Positions 8,149 through 19,229 of a stretch of DNA of 64,000 bases are shown one piece after another. Numbering within the stretch: the first letter of the stretch is position 1; each line of letters opens with the position of its first letter. This DNA comes from Medicago truncatula (lineage: Eukaryota; Streptophyta; Magnoliopsida; Fabales; Fabaceae). The position numbers and the translations under genes are program-made. The stretch spans positions 30,914,576-30,978,575 of the forward strand of contig NC_053043.1 in NCBI RefSeq assembly GCF_003473485.1, written 5' to 3'. The notes under the pieces are model-generated. The model was not told the DNA's origin, did no database searches, and saw only the letters and a program-made list of their open reading frames with translations.

Positions 8149-11121
8149 CTAAGGTTTGGCTAGCTTAGACATCTGTTCCAATAGATATTTAATCTGCTCA
8201 TCCTTCTTCTGAAGTTGTTCTTTCTGTGCTCTCAGTCTTCTTTTCAGCCCAGCTTGAATTCTATCAGCCCTTGAAGTGTAATCATCTTCTGGATAGAAGG
8301 GAGTGTTGGCTAACAGAGGCACATAATCTAGCTCTTTCACTCTAGCTGCTTCATGCATATCATCCAACATTCTCTTCAGCATTGCAGAGTGAGATGAGAC
8401 ACATTTTGCGCTCAGTTGATCCAGCAACTCATTAAAACCCTTCTTCAGATCCATCCATTGATCAAGATAGTGAATAGAAGGTACAGGAACTGTTCTGCGA
8501 AGAATCAGTGTCTGAATCTCATCACTAAGCCTGATAAGCTGTTCATCTATATACTCAGATTCCAGGATGGTGTCTGGGATGGGTGTTTGAGATGTAGAAG
8601 GTTGATTGGAGGCTGTTTGATGGTCAGAAGAGGTTAGGTCAATTATTGGTGGTTCTGGTTGTTGTTGTTGTTCTGTGTTGGTCTGGGGTTGTTCTGTGGT
8701 AGTTTGATCTAGGTCAGAAACAGTCTGTTCAGGAACAGTTGGTTCAGGAACAGTTGGTTCAGGAACAGTTTGTTCTAGGTCAGAATCAACTTGTTCAGGA
8801 ACAGTTTGCTCAGGGATGGTTTGAGTTTCTGTTTGGGTTTCTGTTTGTTGGTTTTCCAAAACAGTCTTTTCAGGGACTGTCTTAGAGGCCTTTGTGGGTG
8901 TAGGTTGCATTTCACCACCTAAATGCTTTTCTAAGTTATGAAGGGTTGATGATTCTTGGTGTTGGGGGGTTTCTGAAGTAGTTGCATCTGAAACTACTTC
9001 AGAGGCTTTTTGTGGAGATTGGTTATTTTGTGGGTTGGTTTCAGGAAATTGTATACTAACAGCTTCTGGAATTTGTGGTTGAAAAAAGTGATCTGGAGGC
9101 AAATTGAATTTTTCACAGATCTTTATCCTCTGTTTAGAGAATTCAATTTGTGTCTGCTCATAATCAATTGTTCCATAGGTTGTTAGTTTGGTAGGTTTGC
9201 GATGTAGTAGTTTTTCAATGTGTTGACTAAGGGGTTGGTCATCTGATTCAGTGGATGATGATGAGGGTGAAGAAGGAAGTTCAGGAATCTGAGTATTGAT
9301 ATCAGCTTTTAAAGAAGTACCTGAAGAGTGAGCTTCTGGATGAGCTGCTTCTGGAGCTTTAGATGCTGGTTCTGATGAAGTAGCTCCTGAAGCCTGCTTG
9401 TCTTTCAAAGCTTGAGATAGCAGTTTTACTCCCTCCTGGACAGTTTCCTTTTCAACCTCAGCAGCCAAAGCAGCAAACTCAGCAGCCTTCTCAGGAGCAA
9501 GCTTATACCCTGCAACCTTGAGTTGTTCCTCTCTTTTCTTCTGCTGTCTCAACTCCTTCCTCCTAGCCATCTCAGTTGCAGTATAGTTTCTAGCATATTG
9601 CCATTGTTCTGCTGTAGGAACAAATATTGGCATTACACTAGGCTTACTCTTAGCCTTTTTAGCACTTGGCTCTTCTTCTGGCTGTTCAACATGATCTTCT
9701 GTGCTTCCTTCAGAAGTTTTCAGATTCCTTGTTCTCTTGTTTCTGATGGTTTGAAGAGCAGCTTCCCTAGCATCAGATTTCTTGATATTCTTCTTCTGAA
9801 CATCTTCTTCAGAAGCAGGAACTTCTTCAGAAGCAGCAGCTTGTTCAGAAGCTGAAATATTTGCTTTGGATTTCTTGGGCTTTGGTGCTGCAACCTCAAC
9901 CTTGGTCTCTTTTCTGGTCCTCTTGGAAGGTTTCCTTTTAGCTTCTTCTTCTTCCAAGTATTCTTCTTTAGAAAGGGGTTTGCTTTTTGATTTCCTGCTC
10001 TTGGCAGCAGGAAGAACACCTCCAAACATCTGTTCAGGAACATCTTTCAGACTGATCTTCTCTCTTGTCCTTTCAAAATAATCTCTGATAAAGTTCATCT
10101 GAACATCCAAAGGATCTTGCTTACAGATGGGGGGAAAGTTGGGAATCAATGCTGATTTGGCATCAGATGCCTTCATATCTGTGGGTAGCTTCTTAAGGTC
10201 TTTTACATCAACCAGATGCATGGACCTCAGTGTTTCTCCATTGATAATTTTTCCTCTAACAGTTCCCAACTTTTCATCCGTGAAGAATTCTGCCTCCTTC
10301 AGTATCTTGATGATACCTCCTTGATGAAGAATCTCAGAGAGTAGCCTTCCATAGGGTACCCAACACCTATTCTTCAGCTGGCTCTCTCTGAGCTGTTGTA
10401 CCATATGCCTGAAGATGTATCTGGACACATTAGCCTTTACACCAGTTATGAAAAAGTGTAAAAGGATTTTGTGTTTCAGAGAAGGTTGATCACTACCACC
10501 ACCTTTTGGTAGTAGGTTGTCATTTTGAATTTTCAGCATCACCTTGGTCTTGACATTCATATCTGCATAGGCGAAGTCCTTGACCTTGTTGTAGAGTGTT
10601 TTGTTCACAATATCATTCCAGGGGCTGTCTTTGGGTTTAGGGATTCCAGCTTTATAATCTCCTTCTGCTGGTCTTCTGAGGACGAAAGCAATTACATCCT
10701 CATTGATCCATACAGGAATCCCCATGATGCTTGATCGTATCTGGGTTTTAGTAAATGGTTCCAAGCCCATTTCCTGTCTTGATTTTCCCTTGAGTTCTGG
10801 ATAGAGAAGAACTTTTTCATCTTCTTCCATCTTAGCAGTATCTCTATCAAAGATACTGGCTCTAACCCAGAAATGTCGTATCAAAGTTTGATAGGTTGGA
10901 CCGTTCAGTAAATTGAAGTAGCTTCCCAACCCTTGCGCTTCATAGAAACTTCCAATATCGCAGTTGTGAGCAGCCAAAGAAGCAAAATCCACTGGATTTT
11001 CTGATTGAATCTTTAAATCCAATTCCTCCAAGGACATGGTTCTTCCTTTAATCACGTAGGCAGGAGCCTCTTCTTGTTGCATGTTTGATGATGAACCAGG
11101 TGTAGAACTTGAAGAAGCCAT
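8149..11121 (-). CDS. S2 env-like ORF, 990 aa, uninterrupted
   Basis: A 990-residue ORF in the position of the sirevirus env-like gene; its function is not known. Residues about 1-370 form a folded-looking region. About 370-520 is very Lys/Glu/Ala-rich with nuclear-localisation-like basic runs and many ASE repeats encoded by the TTCAGAAGC motif. About 600-850 is low complexity with Ser, Gln and Thr and tandem TVPE units (DNA minirepeat at about 8725-8830). The last 130 residues look like a coiled coil. I see no signal peptide or membrane helix, so a true envelope role is doubtful. The start at 11121 is the first Met after a leader without ORFs. Confidence 0.8.
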   Translation of the reverse strand: MASSSSTPGSSSNMQQEEAPAYVIKGRTMSLEELDLKIQSENPVDFASLAAHNCDIGSFYEAQGLGSYFNLLNGPTYQTLIRHFWVRASIFDRDTAKMEEDEKVLLYPELKGKSRQEMGLEPFTKTQIRSSIMGIPVWINEDVIAFVLRRPAEGDYKAGIPKPKDSPWNDIVNKTLYNKVKDFAYADMNVKTKVMLKIQNDNLLPKGGGSDQPSLKHKILLHFFITGVKANVSRYIFRHMVQQLRESQLKNRCWVPYGRLLSEILHQGGIIKILKEAEFFTDEKLGTVRGKIINGETLRSMHLVDVKDLKKLPTDMKASDAKSALIPNFPPICKQDPLDVQMNFIRDYFERTREKISLKDVPEQMFGGVLPAAKSRKSKSKPLSKEEYLEEEEAKRKPSKRTRKETKVEVAAPKPKKSKANISASEQAAASEEVPASEEDVQKKNIKKSDAREAALQTIRNKRTRNLKTSEGSTEDHVEQPEEEPSAKKAKSKPSVMPIFVPTAEQWQYARNYTATEMARRKELRQQKKREEQLKVAGYKLAPEKAAEFAALAAEVEKETVQEGVKLLSQALKDKQASGATSSEPASKAPEAAHPEAHSSGTSLKADINTQIPELPSSPSSSSTESDDQPLSQHIEKLLHRKPTKLTTYGTIDYEQTQIEFSKQRIKICEKFNLPPDHFFQPQIPEAVSIQFPETNPQNNQSPQKASEVVSDATTSETPQHQESSTLHNLEKHLGGEMQPTPTKASKTVPEKTVLENQQTETQTETQTIPEQTVPEQVDSDLEQTVPEPTVPEPTVPEQTVSDLDQTTTEQPQTNTEQQQQPEPPIIDLTSSDHQTASNQPSTSQTPIPDTILESEYIDEQLIRLSDEIQTLILRRTVPVPSIHYLDQWMDLKKGFNELLDQLSAKCVSSHSAMLKRMLDDMHEAARVKELDYVPLLANTPFYPEDDYTSRADRIQAGLKRRLRAQKEQLQKKDEQIKYLLEQMSKLAKP

Positions 11122-11616
11122 TAGATTGATTGAAGAAGAAAAGGGTTTCTAGGGTTTTTGGAGTTTCTTAGCAGAGAAGGTTTGAAGTGAAATGAGAGTG
11201 TGAGTTGTGAAGTGAGTTGTGTGTGTTTGTTTAAGTGTTTTTATCAAAAACGTTTGCAATTCAGATGAGACAAACAAACATAGCATTAATGACAAATTGG
11301 GGGCGCGTGTTAGTATGTTTAAAAGCAAATAAAACATCATTGCCCTTTTTGTTATACTCCAATACAAATAGACCACGTCAGAGACTTTTCAGAAAACTAA
11401 CCTTTGGGTAATGGGACAGCTGTTACAAAAAGTAACTGTCAACGTTCCCACTAGCCTTGCTATTCAGAAGCAAAGAATACCGCTTCTGAAGTTTTAGTGC
11501 TGACGTCATCTTCAGAAGCACATTTTCCTCAGAACCTCAGTTAAGAGCTTCTGATGGACCAGATGCTTCTGAATGGACTTCAGAACCAAACTTCTTATTC
11601 AGAGGCAAACAAATTT
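11122..11616 (-). other. S2 spacer between pol and the env-like ORF
   Basis: No coding sequence. The part at 11460-11600 carries at least four GCTTCTGA or TTCAGAAGC motifs. It is probably the leader or promoter region of the env-like ORF (inference). Confidence 0.55.
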
Positions 11617-13700
11617 TCAATTAGACACAAAGTGCATGTTCAAATTTTTCTTAATAAAATCAAATCTTTCAACAGATAAAGGTTTTGTAAATATATCAGC
11701 CCATTGATGTTCAGTATCAATGAATTGTATATCTAAAATTCCTTTTTGAACATAGTCTCTGATAAAATGGTGTTTGATCTCAATATGCTTGGCTCTAGAA
11801 TGTAGAATTGGATTCTTAGACAAACAAATAGCAGTAGTATTATCACAAAAGATGGGAATACTGTTAGCATTAATGTGATAATCTTCCAACTGATGTTTCA
11901 TCCAAAGTAGTTGTGTGCAACAACTTGCAGCTGAAATGTATTCTGCTTCTGCTGTAGACATAACAATAGTTGCTTGTCTTTTGCTTGCCCAGGATATTAG
12001 ATTCTCTCCCAGGAATTGACAATTTCCACTGGTTGATTTTCTTTCAATCCTGTCACCAGCATAATCAGCATCACAGAATCCAATCAACTTATAATCTAGG
12101 GATTTCCTATACAGGAGTCCAAGATTAGTTGTTCCTTTCAGATACCTGAAGATTCTCTTAACTGCAGTTAAATGAGATTCTCTAGGATCTGATTGAAATC
12201 TTGCACACAAGCATACACTGAATAAAATATCAGGTCTAAATGCAGTGAGGTATAACAGAGAACCAATCATACCTCTGTATAGCTTCTGGTCTACTACAGT
12301 TCCAGTATCTTCTTTGCTTAAAGTGTAGGTTGGATGCATTGGAGTGTTCATCACTTTACAATCTTCTAGCTTGAACTTCTTCAGAAGCTCCTTTGTATAT
12401 TTTGTTTGATGAACATATACTCCTTCTTTACTTTGGTTGATTTGAATTCCAAGAAAGAATTTCAATTCTCCCATCATGCTCATTTCAAATTCATCCTGCA
12501 TTAACTTAGAAAATTCCTTGCAAAGAGATGCATTAGTAGAACCAAATATTATATCATCAACATATATTTGCACAATCAGAATGTCTTCCTTAAGAGTCCT
12601 TCTGAAGAGTGTTGTGTCAACTTGTCCTCTTTCAAAATCATTTTTAATTAAGAAATTACTTAGTCTATCATACCAAGCTCTGGGAGCTTGTTTCAAGCCA
12701 TATAGTGATTTCTTAAGTTTATAAACATGGTCAGGATGCTTAAGATCCTCAAACCCAGGAGGTTGTTTGACATACACTTCTTCTTCAATGACACCATTAA
12801 GAAAAGCACTTTTGACATCCATTTGATATAATATTATGCCATGATTAATTGCATAGGATAGAAGTAACCTGATTGCTTCCAATCTTGCAACTGGAGCAAA
12901 TGTTTCAGTGTAATCAATGCCTTCTTGTTGACTGTAACCTTGTGCAACAAGTCTAGCTTTGTTTATGGTTACTTCTCCTTGTTCATTCAGCTTGTTTCTG
13001 AATACCCATTTTGTTCCAATAATGTTCTTCTGACAAGGTTTGGGTACCAGATCCCACACATCATTTCTCTGAAACTGATTTAGCTCTTCTTGCATAGCTA
13101 ATATCCATCCATCATCTGAGAGAGCTTCTTCAACAGTTTTAGGCTCAATTATTGAAAGCAAACCTATCAAAGATTCTTCCTGTCTGAAATGTGATCTTGT
13201 TCTTCTAGGACTATCTTTGCTTCCAATGATTAGCTCCTCAGGATGTGAAGATTTGTGCTTGAATTTTGGTTGAATAACCTGCTGAGTGTTATCTTGAATG
13301 TCCTCAGAAGCATTATCATTCTGTATTACTGGACTAGGTTCTGCTTCTGAAATAGACTCAACTTCTGGAGTAAGTTCAGCTTCTGGACTAGATTCAGCTT
13401 CTGAATGCTTTTCAGAATCAGAAGGTTGATCAGATTCTGATGCATCTTCAGAATAAGTTGTACCTGCATTACTTTCACTTTGCTCTGGAGTTTTATTTCC
13501 AGGCTCTCTATCATCAAATTTAACATGCATAGATTCTTCAACACAATGTGTTTCTGAATTATACACTCTGTACGCCTTTGACCTTTCAGAGTAACCTAAA
13601 AAGATTCCTCTTTGAGCCTTGGCATCAAATTTCTTCAGATAGTCTTTAGTGTTTAGAATGTAACAAGTACATCCAAACTGATGAAAGTAAGAGATATAGG
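11617..13700 (-). pseudogene. S2 pol, second frame: integrase C-terminus, reverse transcriptase, RNase H
   Basis: Continues pol after a frame break near 13700. The open frame runs to the stop at 11617. Order: integrase C-terminal region, a Ser/Glu-rich linker coded by GCTTCTGA repeats (about 13330-13480), reverse transcriptase with YVDDIIFGS, then RNase H with [15 protein letters not shown] and [11 protein letters not shown], ending near TKPLS. The domains themselves are open. Compared with the S1 copy, about 44 bp is missing after IYIRPI, and this breaks the frame. Confidence 0.88.
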
Positions 13701-14744
13701 TCTGATATAGATCCTATTTTGAATATAACATGAAGTATTAACTGCTTCTGCCCAGAAATGTTTAGCTAAATTGTTTTCATGGATCATGGTTATGGATATT
13801 TCTTGTAAGGTTCTGTTCTTTCTCTCTACAACCCCATTTTGTTGTGGAGTTCTAGGAGAAAAAAATTCATGGAGAATCCCATGTTTTTCACAAAAAGATT
13901 CAAATGGCTCATTTTCAAATTCTCCACCATGATCACTTCTGACTTTCAAAATTTTCAATTCTTTTTCAGATTGTATTTGAGTGCAGAAGCTGCTAAACAC
14001 TTCACATGCATAGTCTTTACTTTTAATGAATTTTACCCAAGTCCATCTGCTGTAATCATCAACAATGACTAATCCATATTTACTTCCATATAAAGATGCA
14101 GTGTTAACTGGTCCAAAAAGATCAATATGGAGTAATTCTAAGGGTCTTGAGGTTGATACAATGTCTTTGGATTTGAAAGTACTTTTCACAATTTTCCCTT
14201 TCTGACATGCACCACAAAGTGCATCTGAATGATAATCAATGTTAGACAATCCTTTGACAAGTTGTAACTTGCTAATTTTAGAAATTAATCTCAAATTAGC
14301 ATGTCCCAACCTTCTATGCCATACCCACTTTTTATCATTCAATGACAGAAGGCAAACTACCTTTTGATCAGCCAGATCAGAGAAATTAATTTTATAGACA
14401 TTCTCAACTCTCTTTCCCTTGAATGTAATGGATTTGTCATCCTTGTTGATTAGTGTGCAGTTGGTCTTACTGAACATTACATCATACCCATTGTCACAAA
14501 ATTGACTAATGCTCAATAGGTTATGCTTCAGACCATCTACAAGCCACACATTATTAATTGAAATGGAGGAATTACCAATAGTACCTGTACCAATGATTTT
14601 TCCAGTTTGGTTGCCACCAAACTTCACTTCTCCTCCATCTTTCATGGTAAGGGTAAGGAACAAAGCTTTCTCTCCAGTCATGTGCCTTGAACACCCGCTG
14701 TCTAGGTACCATGACCTTTGTTTCTCTTTTGCCCTTAGGCACAC
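13653..14744 (-). pseudogene. S2 pol, first frame: protease and integrase
   Basis: Copia aspartic protease with DSGCSRHMTG, then the pre-integrase zinc motif (WHRRLGH, then CGACQKGK) and the integrase core with HIDLFGP, VDDYSRW, HGGEFE and the Glu in PQQNGVVERKNR. The frame ends early because of the deletion near 13700. It overlaps the end of the gag frame by about 170 bp and lies in the +1 frame relative to gag. An ATG start is not obvious, so it may be reached by a frame change from gag. Confidence 0.87.
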
Positions 14745-16809
14745 CTGCAGTTTTAACCAATTCAGATTTAGGTACCCATATCTTCATGGGTCCTTTTGGG
14801 TTAGTTCTGGAGGTTTTACTTTTCCTCCCTTGTACCTTGGGGTGAGTGCTGGGTAGCTTCTGATCATTCAATACTTTAGGTTTAATACCTTTGGGTATTG
14901 TTTTCTCAGAAGCAGTAGCTGCTTTGTTCTTCTGATCCTTTGGCTTTGAGATTTTAGATTCTGGTTTAATCAGATTCTGAGGAACAGGTTCTGATCTTTT
15001 CAGAATTTTAATCTTTTGAGTCTTAGGATCAGATTTTGTCATAACCTTAGACTTGAGTTTTTCTGGCTTTGATGTGATCTTAGCCTTCGAACAGGAAGCT
15101 TCAGGTTCTGACTGAACATCAGTTACAACATCTGTACCTTCAGGCACAAAGGTGGATTTCAATCCATCCTTGATACAATCACAGTAGCTCTTGAGACTGT
15201 ATTCTTTGGATTTCTCCTCAGAATATCCAATCCCTTTGCCATTGTTTTTGTATGTGCTGTAGATCATAGAAGCAACTTTGCTTCTGTCTATGCCAGCCAT
15301 AATAAAATCATCCAAGGCAATCTCATGTTTGTTGCCTGAACCTTTATCACATTTTTCTTGTAGCTTCTGACAAAGAATCTTGAGTCTATCTTCATATGTT
15401 GTTGATATGAGGTTAAACCCTTTTAGTTCTTCTTCAGAAGATTTCAGTTCCAATAGAGTTGTTTTTTTTTGTTTCCTTAAATCAACATATTTTTCTTTTA
15501 AATCTGTCAACTCATTGGTTCTGTGTTCAAATAGTGATAAGAGTTCTTTTAGAGAATCAACAAGTTCTTGTCTAGGAATTTTGGAGTATACCTCATTTTC
15601 ATCTTCTAAATCTGATTCAGCTTCTGATACTGCTTCTGATGATACTGTTGCCACTAACCCCATGGCTGCTTTTGCATCATCATCTGCTTCTTCTTTATCA
15701 GAACCAGATTCACTGTCCAAATCTTCCCAGGTCGCCATCAAGCTCTTTTTAATTTGCTTTCTGAATTTACTGGAGCTGAAGCTTGATTTCTTGGGTTTGC
15801 TTTTAGACTTCTCCTTCTGAAGATCAGGGCAATCAGCAATGAAATGACCAGGCTTCTTACAGTTGAAGCACCCCTTCTGATCTTCTTTCTTGGAGTTCTT
15901 GTAGCCACCTCTCTTGCTCAAAAATTTCTTCTGCTTCCTTGCTAGATACTCAAGTTTGTTAGACAGCATAACCATCTTCACAGATTGATCTTCATCAGAA
16001 TCTCCATCAGGTGATTCTTCTTTAGATTCACTGGCTTTGTAGGCTTTAGAAGATTTTGAAGACTTTCATTTAGATGGTAAAGCAATGGATTTACTCTTTT
16101 TAGAGGATTCATGCTCATTTAAACTCATTTCATGCACTTTGAGTGAACTAACAAGATCTTCAACACTTAAAGTGTTTAGATCCTTAGCTTCCTCAATAGC
16201 AGTTACTTTGGGTCTCCATCTAGAAGGCAAGCTTCTCAAAATCTTACTAACATGATCAGAAGCAACATAGCTTTTCTTCAGTATTTGCAATCCAGAAACT
16301 AAAGTTTGAAATCTTGAGTACATTTCTTCTATACTCTCATCATCCTTCATTCTGAAAAGTTCATACTGATGAACTAGCATCAAAGCTTTAGCCTCTTTCA
16401 CCTTCTTGCTGCCTTCAAAGTTGGCGCATAGTGACGCAAACATAGCTTTCGCAGTGGATTTGTCACTCATCTTCACGTATTCGGTGCGAGGTATAGAAGC
16501 CACAATGATTCCTCTGATCTTGTGGTGTTTCTTATAAAGCTTCTTCTGAGCAGGAGTATGTATTCTTCTGTCCACAACAGCTCCTTCTTCATCTAAATCC
16601 AAGTCATCAACTCCATCTTCCAGTATGTCCCATAGCTCTTCATACCATCCCATGATAAAGCTGTACATATTTGTTTTCCACCATGAAAACTCTTCTGGAT
16701 CTCCATTAAACTTTGGAGCTTTTCCAGAGTCTGTTTTCTTGTCAGCAGTATCATAGTCATGTTTGACGCTTGTGTATTTTGTAGTAGTTGATTCCTCTCC
16801 TCCAGACAT
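14572..16809 (-). pseudogene. S2 gag, split by an in-frame stop
   Basis: The start at 16809 (MSGGEESTTTKY) lies just after the primer-binding site. The first part (to 16066) is the copia gag region of the UBN2 type, with FNGDPEEFSWWK near the start and LRSLPSRWRPKV near residue 200. An in-frame TGA at 16066-16068 stops it. The same frame then continues to 14572 through one zinc knuckle (CFNCKKPGHFIADC), acidic and Lys-rich parts, and ends in the protease overlap. Whether the TGA is decay or is read through cannot be told from one copy. Confidence 0.85.
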
Positions 16810-16866
16810 GTTTTTCTTTTGGATCTTGAACTGTCACACGGTTAAGTGCTTATGATAACAGAGCAA

Positions 16867-16878
16867 GCTCTGATACCA
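16867..16878 (-). promoter_or_regulatory. S2 primer-binding site
   Basis: On the minus strand TGGTATCAGAGC lies two bases inside the 5' LTR. It is complementary to the 3' end of initiator tRNA-Met, the usual primer of plant copia elements. Confidence 0.92.
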
Positions 16879-16880
16879 AT

Positions 16881-18187
16881 TGAAGGTGAGAAAAACACAA
16901 GAAGCGGGGGGGGGGGGGGGGGGGGGTTGAATTGTGTTTTCTTTCTCTCTCTAAAAATACTTCTTCTGATAAAACTTCAGAAGCAGTTTGAGAATGCTTC
17001 TGATGAAATGATCAGAATCAGATATGCAGCGGAAAAGATCAAAGCAGAGAAAAGAAAAGCAAGACACAAGCAGTTATCCTGGTTCCTTCCACAAATCGGA
17101 AGTAGTCCAGTCCCCCTTGCACTTCCAAGGAGATTTCACTATAATCACAAAGATTACAAATGCTCAATACTCTCTAAGTATGAGACTTCTCAAAAATGCT
17201 CAAGCACACACGCAAGAGTCTTCCAATGTTCAAGCACTAAGCAAGAGTCTTCTAATGCTCAAGCACGCAGGCAAGAGGCTTCTAATCAAACAAAAATACA
17301 ATGAAATAAGTTTGACTTGAACACTTGATATACAATCAGTGGTGTTCACAATACAATACGTTAAAGACTCTAGACTTTTGAATTTCTAAGATATATCAAA
17401 TCAGTGCAGAAATTCAGTGTGCTTTGTAGAATCAAATTGACAGAGTTTTGGCGCTTTTTAACTTGTGTATCTCTATCTGCAATCTTCAAGTCTTCACTCC
17501 TTTATATAGAGGCGTGAAAGAGACGTTGAGATAATTAGCACGTCTAAAGAGTCGTTTGAAATCCTTTGATCATTCACCAATAATCCTTTGCCTGATTTGG
17601 GTGTAGTCCTTTGAAAAATTAGCTTCAAATTCATTCCCATCTTGAAGGCACAAATTCTGCAGGCATAGCTGTTGTCTTGTCTTGTAGCGTGGACAAAAAC
17701 AGAGTAGTGGAGGTAGTGGTTGTACACTTGTACTTTGTCAACTCTGTTAACGAAGGACAAATGCTCAGTGCTATCCAAATGACCGTTGATACCTCCCTTT
17801 CAATTCTTCGTTCTTCTTAGATAAGGTTGAAATGAGAAACAGCTACTTTGGATCTTCAGTTTGAATATATGGATTAAATGTAGCTTTTGGTGATGATTTC
17901 GCTTCTGATGAAAACCTTGCTTCTGATGACCTTCTGCTTCTGATGACGTCATAACTTCAGAAGCACTTCAGCTTCAGAAGCACTGTAAGCTTCAGACGCA
18001 GTTTTCTTCAGATGCTTAGAATTTCTTTTTCTTTCCATTGTTCTTCCAAGACCTATTGAAATTACTTGACTAGCCTTTGGTCCTGTACACTTGAACAATT
18101 ATTAGTAATAACCAATTGACAATTTTTAATACCTTGTTATCATCAAAACTCATTAAGATTCATCGTGAAACACATTTTGTTCCAACA
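16881..18187 (-). repeat. S2 5' LTR
   Basis: Near-identical to 6299-7603. It also has a long G-run at about 16906-16926. The differences I could see by eye between the LTRs are almost all C/T or G/A changes. Confidence 0.92.
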
Positions 18188-18192
18188 GTGTT
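18188..18192. other. Target site duplication of S2, right copy (GTGTT)
   Basis: Second copy of the 5-bp duplication; see 6294-6298. Confidence 0.9.
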
Positions 18193-19198
18193 AATAGCTT
18201 CAGCCCAAAAATATTTTTCAACATTTGATTCATTAATCATTGTTCTTGCCATTTCTTGTAAAGTTCGATTTTTTTCTTTCAACAACTCCATTTTGTTGAG
18301 GAGTTCTAGCACATGAAAAGTTGTGTGAAATTCCTTTTTCATCAAAAAATGTTTTGAATGATTAATTTTCAAATTCACCTCCATGATCACTTCTTACGGA
18401 GATAATGTTTGATTCTTTTTCATTTTGAACAAGTTTGCAAAAAATTTTAAAAGCTTCAAAAGCTTCATCTTTGTGTTTTAAAAACAAAACCCATGTGTAT
18501 CTGGAAAAGTCATCGACTATTACAAAACCATATTGTTTTCCAGCAAGACTTGCAGTCCTAACAGGTCCAAATAAATCTATGTGAAGAAGCTCAAGAGGTT
18601 TTTTAGTAGAAACGATGTTATTTGATTTAGAACTACTTTTAACTTGTTTTCCTCGAACACATGCTTCACATATTTTATCTTTATCAAAATTAATTTTTGG
18701 AAGACCTCTTACTAAGTCTAGTTGTGAAATTTTTGAAATAGTTTTCATGCTAACATGTCCAGCTCGTTTATGCCAAATCCATTTATCTTTGTCAATGGAC
18801 ATAAAGCAAGTTTCAGCTGGAATGTCATCTAAGAATAAAACATAAAGATTTTTCTTTCTAGAGCCAGTGAAGAAATTTTTTCCAGTAGAGACTTGTTTGA
18901 CTTCACATATGTTGGGTTTAAAGATTACTTCAAAACCACTGTCGCATAATTGACTTATGCTTAGTAGGTTATGTTTTAATCCTTCAACATATTGAACATT
19001 TTCTATTTTAGCAGAGTCATTTTTACCAATAATACTTTTACCTTTGATTTGACCTTTGTCGTTGTTACCAAAGGTTACTGCTTCTCCTTCCTTTTTTACA
19101 AGGGAGATAAAGCAGTGTTTGTCACCTGTCATGTGTCTAGAGCAGCCACTGTCTAAATACCATGGCTTTTTCCTTGCATTTTGTGATGAGTCCTGCAT
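18188..19198 (-). pseudogene. S1 pol, 5' part: protease and integrase core
   Basis: Protease with DSGCSRHMTG, the pre-integrase zinc motif (WHKRAGH, then CEACVRGK) and the integrase core with HIDLFGP, VDDFSRY and HGGEFEN. A TAA stop follows HGGEFEN at 18362, and an extra A in an A-run near 18270 shifts the frame just after the PQQNGVVE motif. The frame before the S2 insertion ends at AEAINT and continues at 6298. So S1 pol was damaged by point changes as well as by S2. Confidence 0.88.
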
Positions 19199-19229
19199 TT
19201 TGAGTTAGTGGTGTCTTAGGTACCCTAGA

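Larger units (their letters stand above)
6299..18187 (-). mobile_element. Sirevirus S2 (Ty1/copia), nearly complete and young
   Basis: An 11.9-kb minus-strand element with two LTRs of about 1.3 kb, a primer-binding site for initiator tRNA-Met, a polypurine tract, gag, pol, a long env-like ORF and a 5-bp target duplication. The LTRs differ at only about a dozen sites, nearly all transitions, which points to recent insertion. It is probably not autonomous: gag has an in-frame TGA and pol has a small frame-breaking deletion. The octamer GCTTCTGA, or its complement, recurs in LTRs, spacers and coding regions. Confidence 0.93.
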
